The notes: a model not told the origin generated them from the sequence alone. A stretch of DNA of 18,825 bases from Pseudomonadota bacterium (GCA_023418705.1 JAEZYZ010000149.1:1-18825), one strand, 5' to 3'; shown: positions 6,782-15,500, counted from the first letter of the stretch. Translations and numbers: made by a program.

Positions 6782-7786
6782 TCAATTCCTACTGAAGCGA
6801 ATGCGGACCGGTGGCGACGTCTTGGTGACCGGCCTGCCGTGGGCGTCCAGCCCGGGGATCCAGCGCCGGCGCATGGCGCAGCTCTTGGCGAGGCGCCCGA
6901 AGCCGAAGCCGGGATCGCTCACGACGGTCACCGACTTGGCGACGCCGTCGCTGCCCACGGTCGCCACGATGGTCGCGACCGCATGATCGATCTGCTCCAT
7001 CTCCGCCTCCGCCGGGAAGCCGCAGCTCTCCCAGGACATGCTCTCCGGACGCGGCGAGCGGGAGCGGTCGACGGGGGGCGGCGCCGGCGGCCGCGCGGGC
7101 CCGGTGCCGGTGCCACCGATCTTGCCGTCGGCGCGGGCGTTGGTGTTGCGCACGGCCGTCTTGGAGGTGCCGGTGCTGGCGGTGACGCCGCCAGCGTAGC
7201 GATCGCCGGTGCCCGTGACGAAACCCATATCGGTCAGATCGACCGGCTCGTTCGGATCGGGCTCCGCCGTCAGGACCTGACCTGCCTGGGCCGCGGCGGG
7301 AGCTGGCTCTTCGGGCGCAGCTTGTGGTGGGGGCTCGCTCGGCTCTGGCGGCGGCTCTGGGGGGGCTTGCGGCGCGGGCTCCGGCTCGGGCTCGGGCTCC
7401 GGTTCGGGCTCCGGCGCTTGCGGCTCCGGCTCCGGCTCCTGCTCGATTTCAACGTCGATGCTGTGGGGATCGAGCTCTTGGCGGAGCTGCTCGGCGAAGC
7501 CGCGCAGCTCGAGCAGCGAAGCAACGGCCGGCGCCGCCACCGCCGCGTGCGCCAGGAAAGCGCCGCATAACGCGCTCGTCAGCTGCAGCGCCGACTCTCG
7601 GTGGCGGAAGCCCCAGACGTCGAGGCCGCTCGACGCGCGTCCCGGCGCGACCGCGCGCTCGGGCGCGACCGCGCGCTCGGGCGGCGGCGACCCGGCGGGG
7701 CCCAGGCCGGACGTTGGCGGGCGCTTCGCGGGCCCGCTCGGGGGCGCGGATTTCTGACGTCGCTCTGGGGAGCCGGGCATGGTCAC
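6782..7786 (-). CDS. TonB-like energy-transducing protein with Pro-Glu spacer
   Basis: A 334-residue protein. The N-terminal 60 residues are cytoplasmic and Pro/Ala/Arg-rich. One hydrophobic segment lies at about 66-92, then a rigid EPEPEP/PPEPPPEP stretch at about 117-157 of the kind that spans the periplasm in TonB. A Gly-rich middle with GDRYAGGVTASTGTSKTAVR follows at about 195-213, then a C-terminal TonB/TolA-like alpha-beta domain at about 255-334 (ATIVATVGSDGVAKSVTVVS, WIPGLDAHGRPV). It should carry proton-motive energy from the ExbB-ExbD motor to outer-membrane receptors. GTG 7786 overlaps the exbD stop as GTGA; the ATG at 7780 is an alternative. An 18-bp tandem duplication lies in the N-terminal part. 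No receptor gene is nearby, so the substrate is unknown. A role in motility, as for related myxobacterial Glt proteins, is also possible. Confidence 0.85.
   Translation of the reverse strand: MTMPGSPERRQKSAPPSGPAKRPPTSGLGPAGSPPPERAVAPERAVAPGRASSGLDVWGFRHRESALQLTSALCGAFLAHAAVAAPAVASLLELRGFAEQLRQELDPHSIDVEIEQEPEPEPQAPEPEPEPEPEPEPAPQAPPEPPPEPSEPPPQAAPEEPAPAAAQAGQVLTAEPDPNEPVDLTDMGFVTGTGDRYAGGVTASTGTSKTAVRNTNARADGKIGGTGTGPARPPAPPPVDRSRSPRPESMSWESCGFPAEAEMEQIDHAVATIVATVGSDGVAKSVTVVSDPGFGFGRLAKSCAMRRRWIPGLDAHGRPVTKTSPPVRIRFSRN
7644..7679. repeat. 18-bp perfect tandem duplication inside the tonB-like gene
   Basis: GGCGCGACCGCGCGCTCG occurs twice in direct succession (7644-7661 and 7662-7679) and a third copy begins. 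It encodes the repeat PERAVA-PERAVA in the cytoplasmic N-terminus. The length is a multiple of three, so the frame is kept. Confidence 0.85.
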
Positions 7787-8229
7787 TGGGCCTTGGGTGC
7801 CTCGATGCTGACCCCCTCGGTCGTCGCGGGTGACACCGCGAACGCGATCTTCTGGATGCCGGAGCGCTTGAGCAGGTCCAGCACGTGGATCACCCTGCCG
7901 TGCTCCACCTTTTTGTCGGCGCGAATGACGGCTCGCAGATCCTTGGTCCGCGTCTGCGCTTCCTTGGCGAGCCGCGTCAGCATGTCCTCGTTCGCCACGG
8001 GCTTGGAGTCGACGACGGTGCGGCCGTCGGCCGAGAGCTCGACCGAGAACACCGTCTGGACCTCCTGCCCCTGCGATGCCTTGGGCAAGTCCATCGGCAT
8101 GCCCTGGGACACGATCACCTTGGCCGTCACCATGAAGATGATGAGCAGCACCAAGGTGACGTCCACCAGCGGCGTCACGTTGATGCCGCTGATGATGCTG
8201 TCGTCGTCCGCGCTGCTTCCGCCGGCCAT
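7783..8229 (-). CDS. exbD: ExbD/TolR family biopolymer transport protein
   Basis: A 148-residue inner-membrane protein. After a short cytoplasmic N-terminus, INVTPLVDVTLVLLIIFMVT forms the single transmembrane helix, with the conserved proton-carrying Asp23 in PLVDVTLVLL. The periplasmic domain has the ExbD pattern LPKASQ, SVELSADGRTVVDSKPV, AVIRADKKVEHGRVIHVLDL. With ExbB it should form the proton channel that drives the TonB-like protein. Its ribosome binding site (AGGAG near 8237-8241) lies within the end of exbB, and the ATG is only three bases past the exbB stop, so the genes are tightly coupled. The stop overlaps the next start. ExbD fits better than TolR because a TonB-like gene follows and no tolA, tolB or pal is nearby; an Agl/Glt-type motility motor is the main alternative. 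Confidence 0.93.
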   Translation of the reverse strand: MAGGSSADDDSIISGINVTPLVDVTLVLLIIFMVTAKVIVSQGMPMDLPKASQGQEVQTVFSVELSADGRTVVDSKPVANEDMLTRLAKEAQTRTKDLRAVIRADKKVEHGRVIHVLDLLKRSGIQKIAFAVSPATTEGVSIEAPKAQ

Positions 8230-8232
8230 GGA

Positions 8233-8940
8233 TTACTCCTCGCTCGCCTTGGCGCCGCGCTTCGCTCCACCGGCCAGCGCCGGCTCGGGCAAGGGCGCGC
8301 CCACCAGATGAGCGAGCAGCACGCGGCTGAGCGCCTCGGTGTTCGCCAGGATGGCTTTGGCGTGCCGCTGGAAGACGTTGTACATGGCGACCGCGGGGAT
8401 GGCGACCGCCAGCCCGACCGCGGTGGCGACCAGCGCCTCGGCGATGGCCGTCATCACCTCTTGAGGGGCCATGGCGCTGGCCGCAGCGGCGGACTCCGCC
8501 TGCTGGCCGAGGGCTTCGAAGGCCTCCACGACGCCGATGACCGTCCCGAACAGCCCGATGAACGGAGCGTTGTTGCCGAGCGTGCCCAGGTAGGCGAGGC
8601 GCCGCTCGAGCTTCATCCGCTGCAACGCGGCGGCTCCTTGCATCGCCTCTTCGGAGGCCTTGGGCCCGCGATCGGCCTCGAGCAAGCCCGCGACCACCAC
8701 GGCGGCTTCCGCGCTCGGGGACGCCTCGAGCCGGCGGCGCGCGGCCTCCATGTCACCGTCGCGCAGCTCTTTGCGGAGCTCCTGTGCCAAACGAGCGATG
8801 TCGTCGCGCAACGACCAATAGAACCAAGCGCGCTCGAGCATGATAGCTACCGAGATCACGCTCAACCCGAGCAGCAACCACATCACCCAGCCGGCGCCGA
8901 AGCGCGTCATGAGCTGTTGGAGCCATTCAACCAAATTCAT
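8233..8940 (-). CDS. exbB: ExbB/TolQ/MotA family proton channel protein
   Basis: A 235-residue protein with three transmembrane helices at about residues 17-37, 121-143 and 165-189. The family signature regions are LGNNAPFIGLFGTVIGVVEA and AEALVATAVGLAVAIPAVAM. The long cytoplasmic loop between helices 1 and 2 (about 42-118) is rich in Arg, Glu and Ala and helical. I chose ATG 8940 (MNLVEWLQQL), with GAGG at 8951-8954 ten bases upstream. A longer in-frame version to 9018 would add a Pro/Arg-rich tail unlike the family. It is the first gene of the exbB-exbD-tonB-like-cNMP operon. Upstream is a 281-bp spacer after the nucleotidase gene, so the operon probably has its own promoter, though I could not place a clear -35/-10 pair. 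Confidence 0.93.
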   Translation of the reverse strand: MNLVEWLQQLMTRFGAGWVMWLLLGLSVISVAIMLERAWFYWSLRDDIARLAQELRKELRDGDMEAARRRLEASPSAEAAVVVAGLLEADRGPKASEEAMQGAAALQRMKLERRLAYLGTLGNNAPFIGLFGTVIGVVEAFEALGQQAESAAAASAMAPQEVMTAIAEALVATAVGLAVAIPAVAMYNVFQRHAKAILANTEALSRVLLAHLVGAPLPEPALAGGAKRGAKASEE

Positions 8941-9028
8941 CTGTTTAGAACCTCGCGTTGGTGCCAGGGGCGGTGGGGGTCGGACAGGCCCGCGCTCGCG
9001 CCGGCGGAAAGCGACCAATCGCTAGCAC

Positions 9029-9074
9029 ATCTCGCGGGGGGCTGCCCCGGGGGCGGGGGCCCAAAACACGAGAT
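9029..9074. other. Long inverted repeat enclosing a G/C-tract in the exbB leader
   Basis: Arms ATCTCG (9029-9034) and CGAGAT (9069-9074) enclose runs of G and C that can pair in several ways. The element lies about 90-130 bp before exbB. It could be a structured leader or attenuator, or the end of the nucleotidase transcript. No T-run follows on either strand. Confidence 0.3.
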
Positions 9075-9221
9075 CGTCGCCCGGGTGCCCCCGGTCATGC
9101 GCAAAGCCTTAGTCCCCGATTTTATTCCCAAACGCCGGCTGGCGGGCTCGAGGCTCCACCCGCTCGGGTGAGCGCGCGGGCCAAGGGGGCGCGGCCCGTC
9201 GGGCGTGGAGCAGGGCCGGCC

Positions 9222-10712
9222 TCAGAGCTCGTGAGGCATCAGGTCGTGCGGGGATCGGAAGTACTGCTGTGGGGAGTACGCCTGCAGGCAGGACACCCGA
9301 CGTGTGTAGATGTCGGCGTAGAGCTCGACCTGCAGCCCGAACATGCTCATCTCGTTCTGCTCCTTGAGCAGCGAGCCCCAGTAGGGGTGAAAGTGGCGAT
9401 CCACCCGCTCGCCGATCTCCGCGTGTTCGGTGTCGATGCTGCGCAGCGACGCCCGCACACGGTCGAGCGAGCGTTTCACGCGCACCTTCTCCGCCTGGGC
9501 CGCCGGATCTTCCGCCAACGCGCTGCGTGAGAGCTCTTTGTAGCGGCCCTGATGATAGCGGAGCTCGTCTTCGAGCTTCTCTCGCATCTCGTCCAGGTCG
9601 CGCTGTCGCAAAGAGTCGTCGATGCAGGTCTCGTGCGCTTCGATTTCGGCGTCGAGCTCCTGGATGATCATGGCCGTGCGCCAGGACGACTCCTTCTTCG
9701 AGCGCAGGATGTCGCCGTAGATGTGATCGCCGACGTAGAGCACGCTCGAGCCGCGCAGATTGGCCAGGCGCTCGAACTCCCGCAGATTGCCGCCCTCGTA
9801 GACCTTGCCGCGCTCGAGCCCGCCGCGGACCGCCCGCAGCACGTCGCCGTCGCGCTCCATCACCGGGCGCGCTTCTTTGAACCAGAGCGGCTTGAACGCC
9901 GAGCAGACGACGATGTCGAAGTAGTGCCGCCAGCTCGGGTACTCCGGCATGGCGTCGTCGAGCAGAAACGTCATCATCTGGTCGGTGTACGCCCAGGGAG
10001 AATTGGTCAAAAGGAAGGTCTTTTTCCCGGCGGAGCGCAGCTTGTGCAGGGTGCGGGCGAGCTCTGGATCGCGGTCGACGTAGCGGGCGAGGTTGCTCGT
10101 GACCTCTTGATAGACGCTGCCGTCGCGGTGCGCTTCGTCGATCGAGGCGCGCACGTCGGAGAAGACCCGGTCGTAGTCGAGGCTCTCCTTGCGCTTCTCC
10201 AGAGCGTCGACGATGGCGGCGAAGCTGGTGACCTCGCTCAACGCGAACAAGGTGTCGATCCAGTGATAGCGCGCCGTGTGCGGGCGAATGCGCTTGAGCT
10301 GGTAGAGGTCGGCGAGCTCCTCGCGGCTGAGGCGGCGCATACCGTGGTAGCCTTTGTGCACCACCTTGTGCCGGTCCATCTTGAGCACGTGGCCGTGGCG
10401 CTTGTCGATCAAGAGCCCGCGGATGGGAAACCGCGTGTCGTACTTCAACTGTTTCAGATAGTCCGGGTAGCCGCGCCGGATCATCCGTTCGATGGTCAGC
10501 TCGATGCTCAGGGTGTCCATCTGATCTTGGCGATAGATGGCGAGCGTGTAGTCCATGTCGAACCCCACCCACTCGATGCTGCTCATCCTGAGGTTGCGGT
10601 TGACGAACACTCGGTTGGCGCGGGGGATGCTGACCGCATCGACCGGTAGGACGTTCACCCCGGGAAGTGGGAGGACCAGCTGGCGGGACGCTTGCGTGAG
10701 GGAAGCTGTCAC
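9222..10712 (-). CDS. HAD superfamily 5'-nucleotidase (HAD-IG / cN-II-like)
   Basis: A 496-residue cytosolic protein resembling the family of eukaryotic cytosolic 5'-nucleotidase II, which dephosphorylates purine nucleoside monophosphates. The HAD motifs are in order: motif I GFDMDYTLAIY with nucleophile Asp52 and Asp54; motif II FLLTNSPW (Thr236-Asn237); motif III Lys303 in GKVYEGGN; motif IV YVGDHIYGDI with Asp329 and Asp334. The family-typical VFVNRNLRM precedes motif I at about 35-43. This favours the GTG start at 10712 over the internal ATG at 10586. Residues about 350-440 form a long charged coiled-coil-like insertion. The start overlaps the epimerase stop as GTGA, so translation is coupled. 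The substrate cannot be read from sequence. Confidence 0.9.
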   Translation of the reverse strand: MTASLTQASRQLVLPLPGVNVLPVDAVSIPRANRVFVNRNLRMSSIEWVGFDMDYTLAIYRQDQMDTLSIELTIERMIRRGYPDYLKQLKYDTRFPIRGLLIDKRHGHVLKMDRHKVVHKGYHGMRRLSREELADLYQLKRIRPHTARYHWIDTLFALSEVTSFAAIVDALEKRKESLDYDRVFSDVRASIDEAHRDGSVYQEVTSNLARYVDRDPELARTLHKLRSAGKKTFLLTNSPWAYTDQMMTFLLDDAMPEYPSWRHYFDIVVCSAFKPLWFKEARPVMERDGDVLRAVRGGLERGKVYEGGNLREFERLANLRGSSVLYVGDHIYGDILRSKKESSWRTAMIIQELDAEIEAHETCIDDSLRQRDLDEMREKLEDELRYHQGRYKELSRSALAEDPAAQAEKVRVKRSLDRVRASLRSIDTEHAEIGERVDRHFHPYWGSLLKEQNEMSMFGLQVELYADIYTRRVSCLQAYSPQQYFRSPHDLMPHEL

Positions 10713-11821
10713 TCGATCCCAATTTTAGCAGAGAGGCCGCCCGTCTGCGATAGGCGCACGCCATGGCCGTGCCCCACCGCCAGCAAGCCGAGCTCCGCCC
10801 CCGTCTGCTCGAAGCCGCCGAGGACTGGAGAATTTCTCATGAACAAGGGGGTGTCGAGGTCGACGTGCTCGAAGCCGCCCAGGCCGCCCGCCAGACAAGC
10901 GGAGACGGTCATCGCGAGCCGTGACTCGACCATGCCGCCGATCATCAACCCGAGCCCCTGCCCCTTGGCCGACTGGGCCATGTCCAGCGCCGCGACCAGG
11001 CCGCTCTTCATGATCTTTAAGTTTATCACGTCCGCTGCTTGCGCCACCGCCAGGCGCGCGACGTCTTCGCGCCGGGTGGCGCTCTCGTCGGCCGCGACGC
11101 GAACGCGGCCATGGCGGCGCACCGCCCGCATCCCTTCGAGGTCGTCCGCCGCGCAGGGCTGCTCGAACAGCGCGATGCGGGGGCGGCCCGCGCCGGCCTT
11201 GTCGAGCAAGGTCAGGGCGTCGCTCGCCGTCATGCTGGCGTTGGCGTCCAAGATGAAGCGGGCGTCGGGCGCCGCGCGGGCCGCGGCGTCGAAGCGGGCC
11301 GCGTCTCGTTCGAGGGGGCCCCCGCCGACCTTGAGCTTGAGCACGCCGAAGCCCTCGGCAGCCGCTCGCCGGGCCGCGCGCTCTGCCTGGCGTTCGTCAC
11401 CCGTCGGGATCGTGATGTCGGTCGTCAGCGTGTCCTCGGCGGCGCCGAACAGCGCCCAGAGCGAGAGCCGGGCGCGCCGCGCCAAGGCGTCGAGGCAGGC
11501 GGTCTCCAGCGCGCAGCGGGCGCTCGCGTCCGCCGGCAGCTCCTCCTCCAGCCACCGGGCGAGCGTCCGGAAGCGGGCAGGCCGACCGATGAGCGCGGGG
11601 GTGACCCGCGTGACGGCGGCGATGGCGCCCGCCTGCGTCTCGCCGTTCACCGCCGGGAACGGCGCGGCTTCGCCGACGCCCACGCTGCCGTCGTCCAGCG
11701 TCAGGCGCACGAGCGCGTTCTCGGCGACCGCTTGAGCGCCCCCGGCGATGCCGAACGGCTCGAGCAGCTCGATGTTCAGCGGCCAGACCTCGAGGGCTTG
11801 GATGCAGGGCAGCGCGGGCAT
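10709..11821 (-). CDS. Dipeptide epimerase, enolase superfamily (L-Ala-D/L-Glu epimerase-like)
   Basis: A 370-residue enolase-superfamily enzyme of the muconate-lactonizing subgroup. Catalytic residues are visible: the KxK pair Lys162/Lys164 (LKLKVG), metal ligands Asp192 (LDANAS), Glu220 (FEQPC) and Asp245 (ADES), and the second acid-base Lys269 (INLKIMKSG). The DxD pair Asp321/Asp323 (HVDLDTP) is the mark of dipeptide epimerases, where it binds the substrate's amino group. This separates it from o-succinylbenzoate synthase. The likely role is to epimerise murein-derived L-Ala-D-Glu so that the peptide can be degraded; other dipeptides are possible because specificity varies widely. ATG 11821 is preceded only by a weak GGGTGGGA. 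The gene starts a two-gene operon with the nucleotidase and faces a divergent amidotransferase about 21 bp away. Confidence 0.88.
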   Translation of the reverse strand: MPALPCIQALEVWPLNIELLEPFGIAGGAQAVAENALVRLTLDDGSVGVGEAAPFPAVNGETQAGAIAAVTRVTPALIGRPARFRTLARWLEEELPADASARCALETACLDALARRARLSLWALFGAAEDTLTTDITIPTGDERQAERAARRAAAEGFGVLKLKVGGGPLERDAARFDAAARAAPDARFILDANASMTASDALTLLDKAGAGRPRIALFEQPCAADDLEGMRAVRRHGRVRVAADESATRREDVARLAVAQAADVINLKIMKSGLVAALDMAQSAKGQGLGLMIGGMVESRLAMTVSACLAGGLGGFEHVDLDTPLFMRNSPVLGGFEQTGAELGLLAVGHGHGVRLSQTGGLSAKIGIE

Positions 11822-11851
11822 GACGTCCCACCCCCTGATATCATGCCCGGC
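11822..11851. promoter_or_regulatory. Very short divergent spacer with palindromic TGATATCA
   Basis: Only 21 bases separate the epimerase ATG (11821) from the amidotransferase ATG (11843), or 30 if the latter starts at GTG 11852. The palindrome TGATATCA (11836-11843) supplies a -10-like TATCAT on the plus strand (11839-11844) and TATCAG on the minus strand. No good -35 hexamers accompany them. Transcripts would be leaderless or nearly so. This is an inference from spacing and a weak motif. Confidence 0.35.
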
Positions 11852-12553
11852 GTGGCCCCTATCGCGATTTTGGTGACCGGAGATCCCGTCGAGTCGGCGC
11901 GCGAGCGTTATGGAGGGTTCGCCGACCTCATCGCGCGCGCCCTGCCCGACGGAGCCGGCGCCCTACACGCCATCGACTGCCGTCTCTCGAATCTTCCGGA
12001 CCTCGACGCCTACTCCGCGTTGATCGTCACCGGCTCTCCCGCCAGCGTGACCGAGCGCGCGCCGTGGATGCTGGCGACCGCGGATGCCCTGCGGCGGGCG
12101 GTCGAGCGCGACACGCCCGTGCTCGGGATTTGCTTCGGTCACCAGCTGCTCGCCGAGGCGCTGGGGGGCCGGGTCGAGCCGAACCCGCGCGGCCGAGAGA
12201 TGGGCACGGTAGAGCTCGAGCTCGTCAACCGAGACCCGCTGCTCGGCGCCAAGCCCACGCTCACGGTGAACATGAGCCACGTCGACTCGGTCGTGGGTGT
12301 GCCGTCCGGCGCGGTGGTGCTGGCCCAAAGCGAGCGCGAGCCGAACGCCGCCATTCGCTTCACCGACCAGGCCTACGGCGTCCAGTTCCACCCGGAGTTC
12401 GACGCCGACGTGATGCGCCGCTACATCGACGCCCGCCGCGACGTCATCGCCGTCGAAGGCCTGGATCCGGACGCCATGTGGCGCGGCGTGGAGGACGCCC
12501 CCGACGGGGCGGAGGTGCTCGCCCGCTTCGTCCGCGGCGTCAGTCGATCGTGA
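11843..12553 (+). CDS. Class I glutamine amidotransferase (GuaA-like)
   Basis: A 236-residue class I (triad) glutamine amidotransferase. The nucleophile is Cys97 in LGICFGHQLLAEALGG, and His183 and Glu185 in GVQFHPEFD complete the triad. NMSHVDSV resembles the MSHGD-type loop of the GMP-synthase subunit. The oxyanion strand is IVTGSPASV. The domain hydrolyses glutamine or a gamma-glutamyl compound; the acceptor is unknown, since no synthetase domain is fused. Stand-alone members include gamma-glutamyl hydrolases and biosynthetic amidotransferases. ATG 11843 and GTG 11852 are both possible starts; neither has a ribosome binding site, and GTG fits a leaderless transcript from the -10-like TATCAT. 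Its stop overlaps, tail to tail, the end of the kinase-TPR gene by 14 bp. Confidence 0.86.
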   Translation: MPGVAPIAILVTGDPVESARERYGGFADLIARALPDGAGALHAIDCRLSNLPDLDAYSALIVTGSPASVTERAPWMLATADALRRAVERDTPVLGICFGHQLLAEALGGRVEPNPRGREMGTVELELVNRDPLLGAKPTLTVNMSHVDSVVGVPSGAVVLAQSEREPNAAIRFTDQAYGVQFHPEFDADVMRRYIDARRDVIAVEGLDPDAMWRGVEDAPDGAEVLARFVRGVSRS

Positions 12554-15500
12554 TGCCGAGCCGCTGGCGCAGCTCCAGGTACTGAGCGCTGACCGAGTAC
12601 AAAAGCAGCTCCTTCATCCGCTCCTGGACGGGCGCCGCGGCGGCGGCGTCGTCCGAAGCGCGGACGATGTCCATCGCGACCTCGAGGTCGTGCGCCACCA
12701 AGAACCCCGCCCGATCGGCGGTCAGGTCGACGCCCGCCACCCAGCGCTTCAAATCGAGGGCGGCGCCGGTCTGCAGCAGCTTGCTGACGACCCGCGCCAG
12801 GTGTTCGCGGCTCGCCCCCACGAGCCCGGTGTCCAGCGCCACCAGGTTTTCGCGCACCGGCCCCTCCAGATCCGTGGCGATCGGAAACTGCGGCGCGATC
12901 AGCTTGATCGCCGCGAACAGCCACGCCTTGAGCCCGGTGCCAAATGGGACGAGCTGGCGCATGTACATGCCCGGGCGGTAGTAGGTCAGGTGCCGCGCGG
13001 CGATGAACGCCGCTGGTTGGGAGGGCAGCTCGGCCTGCAGCGCCGCGAGCCCCAGCACGACCGAGGGGGCGTGGGCGTGCAAGAAGCCGAGCCCGCCGGG
13101 ATCGTTGGGGTTCTCGAACGTCGGCGGCGGCTCCATCCCGAGCACGCCGGCGGCGTAGTACAGCGTTTGACCTATCGGGTAGGCGTGTTGCGCCAGGTCG
13201 ATCGCGTAGCTCGGGTCGTAGCCGAGCTCCTCGAGGGGTGGGCTGCGCTTGGCGATCACGGCGGGCTCGATCAGCGCGAACAAGCTGGTGAGCAGCGGGT
13301 CGGCCCCGGCGTGCATCAACAGGGTCAGCCAATCTTCGTCCGACAGCGCCGCCTGAGCCGGCGCCGCGGTCTCGGGCCGCATGCGCTTGAAGAAGCGCTC
13401 TTCGTCCGGCTCCGCCAGGTTGTTCAGCCAGAGCGCCTGGCACACGCAGAACGCGGCGTCCGCGCGCTTCGTCTCGGTGTACAGGCGCCGGAGCGCCTTG
13501 AACGACTCGACGCGGTACGGGTTTTGGCGCAGCAGCGAGAGCTGCGTCGCCACCGCCTTGTCGACGTGCTTGCCCGGATCGATGGCGTACAGCTCCGCCA
13601 GGCGCTCGAGCCGCTCGCGATCGTCCGGATCCAGGGTCTGCGCGGCCTCGTAGGCGTCGATGGCCCGGTCCATCCAGCCGAGCTTTTGCTCGTACAACCT
13701 GCCGAGCCGGTCGAACGTGTCCAACATCCGCCGCTGATCCTTGTCCGCAGTGGCCCGGGCGAGCTTGCGCTGCAACAGCCGCTCCACGCCTTCGAAATCG
13801 TGGCGTCCCTCTTGCAAGTCGATGGCCTCGTCCAGGGCGGAGGAGAAGCCGGGGTCGAGCTCCAGCACCTGATCGTAGATGCCAAGCGCCCGATCGATGT
13901 CGCCCATCTCCTTGTGGCTGACGATCGCGGCGGTGTGCAGGTACTTGGTCTTTTGCTTCGGGTCGTCGACGAAGTCGGCCAGCCGCAGCACCACCTCGAC
14001 GAGCTTGTTCCAGTCCTTCTCCTCGCTGTAGAGCTGCATCAGCTTGGTGAGCAGCCGGCGGTCTTCGGGGCGCTCCTCGAGCGCTGCCACGAAGCTCTTG
14101 GTGGCGCGGGTGCGATCGCCGAGCTTGCCCGCGGCCAGATCGCCGATCTCGAGCAGCAGCTTGACGCGCTGGTCGCCGCTCGCAAGATCGAGCTGGCGGG
14201 TCTTGGCCGACAGCACACGCTCCCAGTCCTCTTGGCTGGCATGCGCCTGGGCCAGGCTCTCGAGCGGCGCGGCGCGGCTCGGATCGAGGTCGCACGCCTG
14301 CTCGAGCAGCGGGATCGCCGCCTCGAGCGCGCCCTCACGGCGCAGCGACTCGCCCTTTCGGTAGAGCGCGAGCGCGCGGCTCGACGCGCCGAGCCGATCG
14401 CCGAAGCGCGAGAGCAGATCGCTGTGCAGCTCGACCGAGCGCGCGGGGGATCCATGTTCGAAGGTGACCTGCGCCGCGCGCTCGAGCGCGGTCACGTCGT
14501 CCGGGGCGATGCGGAGCAGCGTGTCCATGGACGCGAGGGCCTTCTCGGTCGAGCCGGTGTGGGTCAAGGCGTCGACGTAGCGGATCAAGATCCGCTGAGC
14601 TTCGGGGGGATCGAGCGCGTCGGCGCGATCGGCGAGCGACGCATAGTGATGGGCCGCCTCCAAATGCCGCTCGTGCTCGAAGGCAATGTCACCCAGCACG
14701 ATCAGCGCTTGGGTGTCGGTCGGGTCCAGGGCGATCGCCTTGCGCGCCAGCTCCTCCGCCCGCTTGTCGTCTTTCAAGCGCGTGCGGCAAAGCGTCGCCG
14801 CTTGTCCCATGAGCCGCGCTTTGGCGCGGTCGCCCTCGGTGTGCTCGAGCTCGCGTTCCAGAAGCTGGATCGCGGCGTTGACGTCGCCGCGCGCCACGTA
14901 CGCTTCTCGCAACGCCGCGGCGATCGCGCTGCTCGTCGGCGCGGCGTCGAGCGCGAGCTTGTAGCGCTCGATCGCGCCGTCGCGGTCCCCGCGCGCTTCG
15001 AGCAGGCGGGCGGCGCGCTGGTATTGTTCGGCGCGGGCTTCCCCGCTGGCCTGCTCGGCCAACGCCTCGATAGCAGCCAGCGCGGCATCGGCGTCGCCGC
15101 TCTTCTCGCGCAGGCGAGCGAGCGCTTCGAGCGCACCGGAGTGCTCCGGGCGGAGCGCGACGGCCGCCTCGTACGCCTGCATGGCGCGCTCCGGCGAGCC
15201 GATTTGCGCGGCGAGCAGCGCGCCGCGAGCCAGCAGCATCTCGACCTTCTGGTCGTCGTCGGCGGCCGCGCGGAGCTTTCGGTCGTACAGATCGGCGAGC
15301 TCCTCCCAGCGCTCGAGCTTCTGGTAGTGGCGAGCCAGGTTCGACAGGGCGCCAGGGTGGCTGGGGTCGATGCGCAGGATTTCCCCGAGCGCCTGCGCCG
15401 CGCGCTCGTGATCGAGAAATTCCTCCTCGTAGACGCCGGCGATCCGCTCGTGAAGGGCGATCTTCTGGCGCGGCGTGGCCGCGAGCCGGATTTGCTGCTC

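Noticed and set aside
8941..8965. Sigma-54 promoter, from TGGCAC on the minus strand just before exbB
   Set aside because: The -24-like TGGCAC is not followed by TTGC at the right spacing, and the position overlaps the ribosome binding site.
9125..9172. Intrinsic terminator after the nucleotidase gene (CGCC-AGCC-GGCG then TTT on the minus strand, and the CACCCG/CGGGTG dyad)
   Set aside because: The first stem is only four pairs with three Ts, and the second has a two-base spacer and no T-run.
11039..11842. Plus-strand extension of the amidotransferase upstream to 11039
   Set aside because: This part is antisense to the dipeptide epimerase, which carries all its catalytic motifs; the amidotransferase fold starts only at about 11852.
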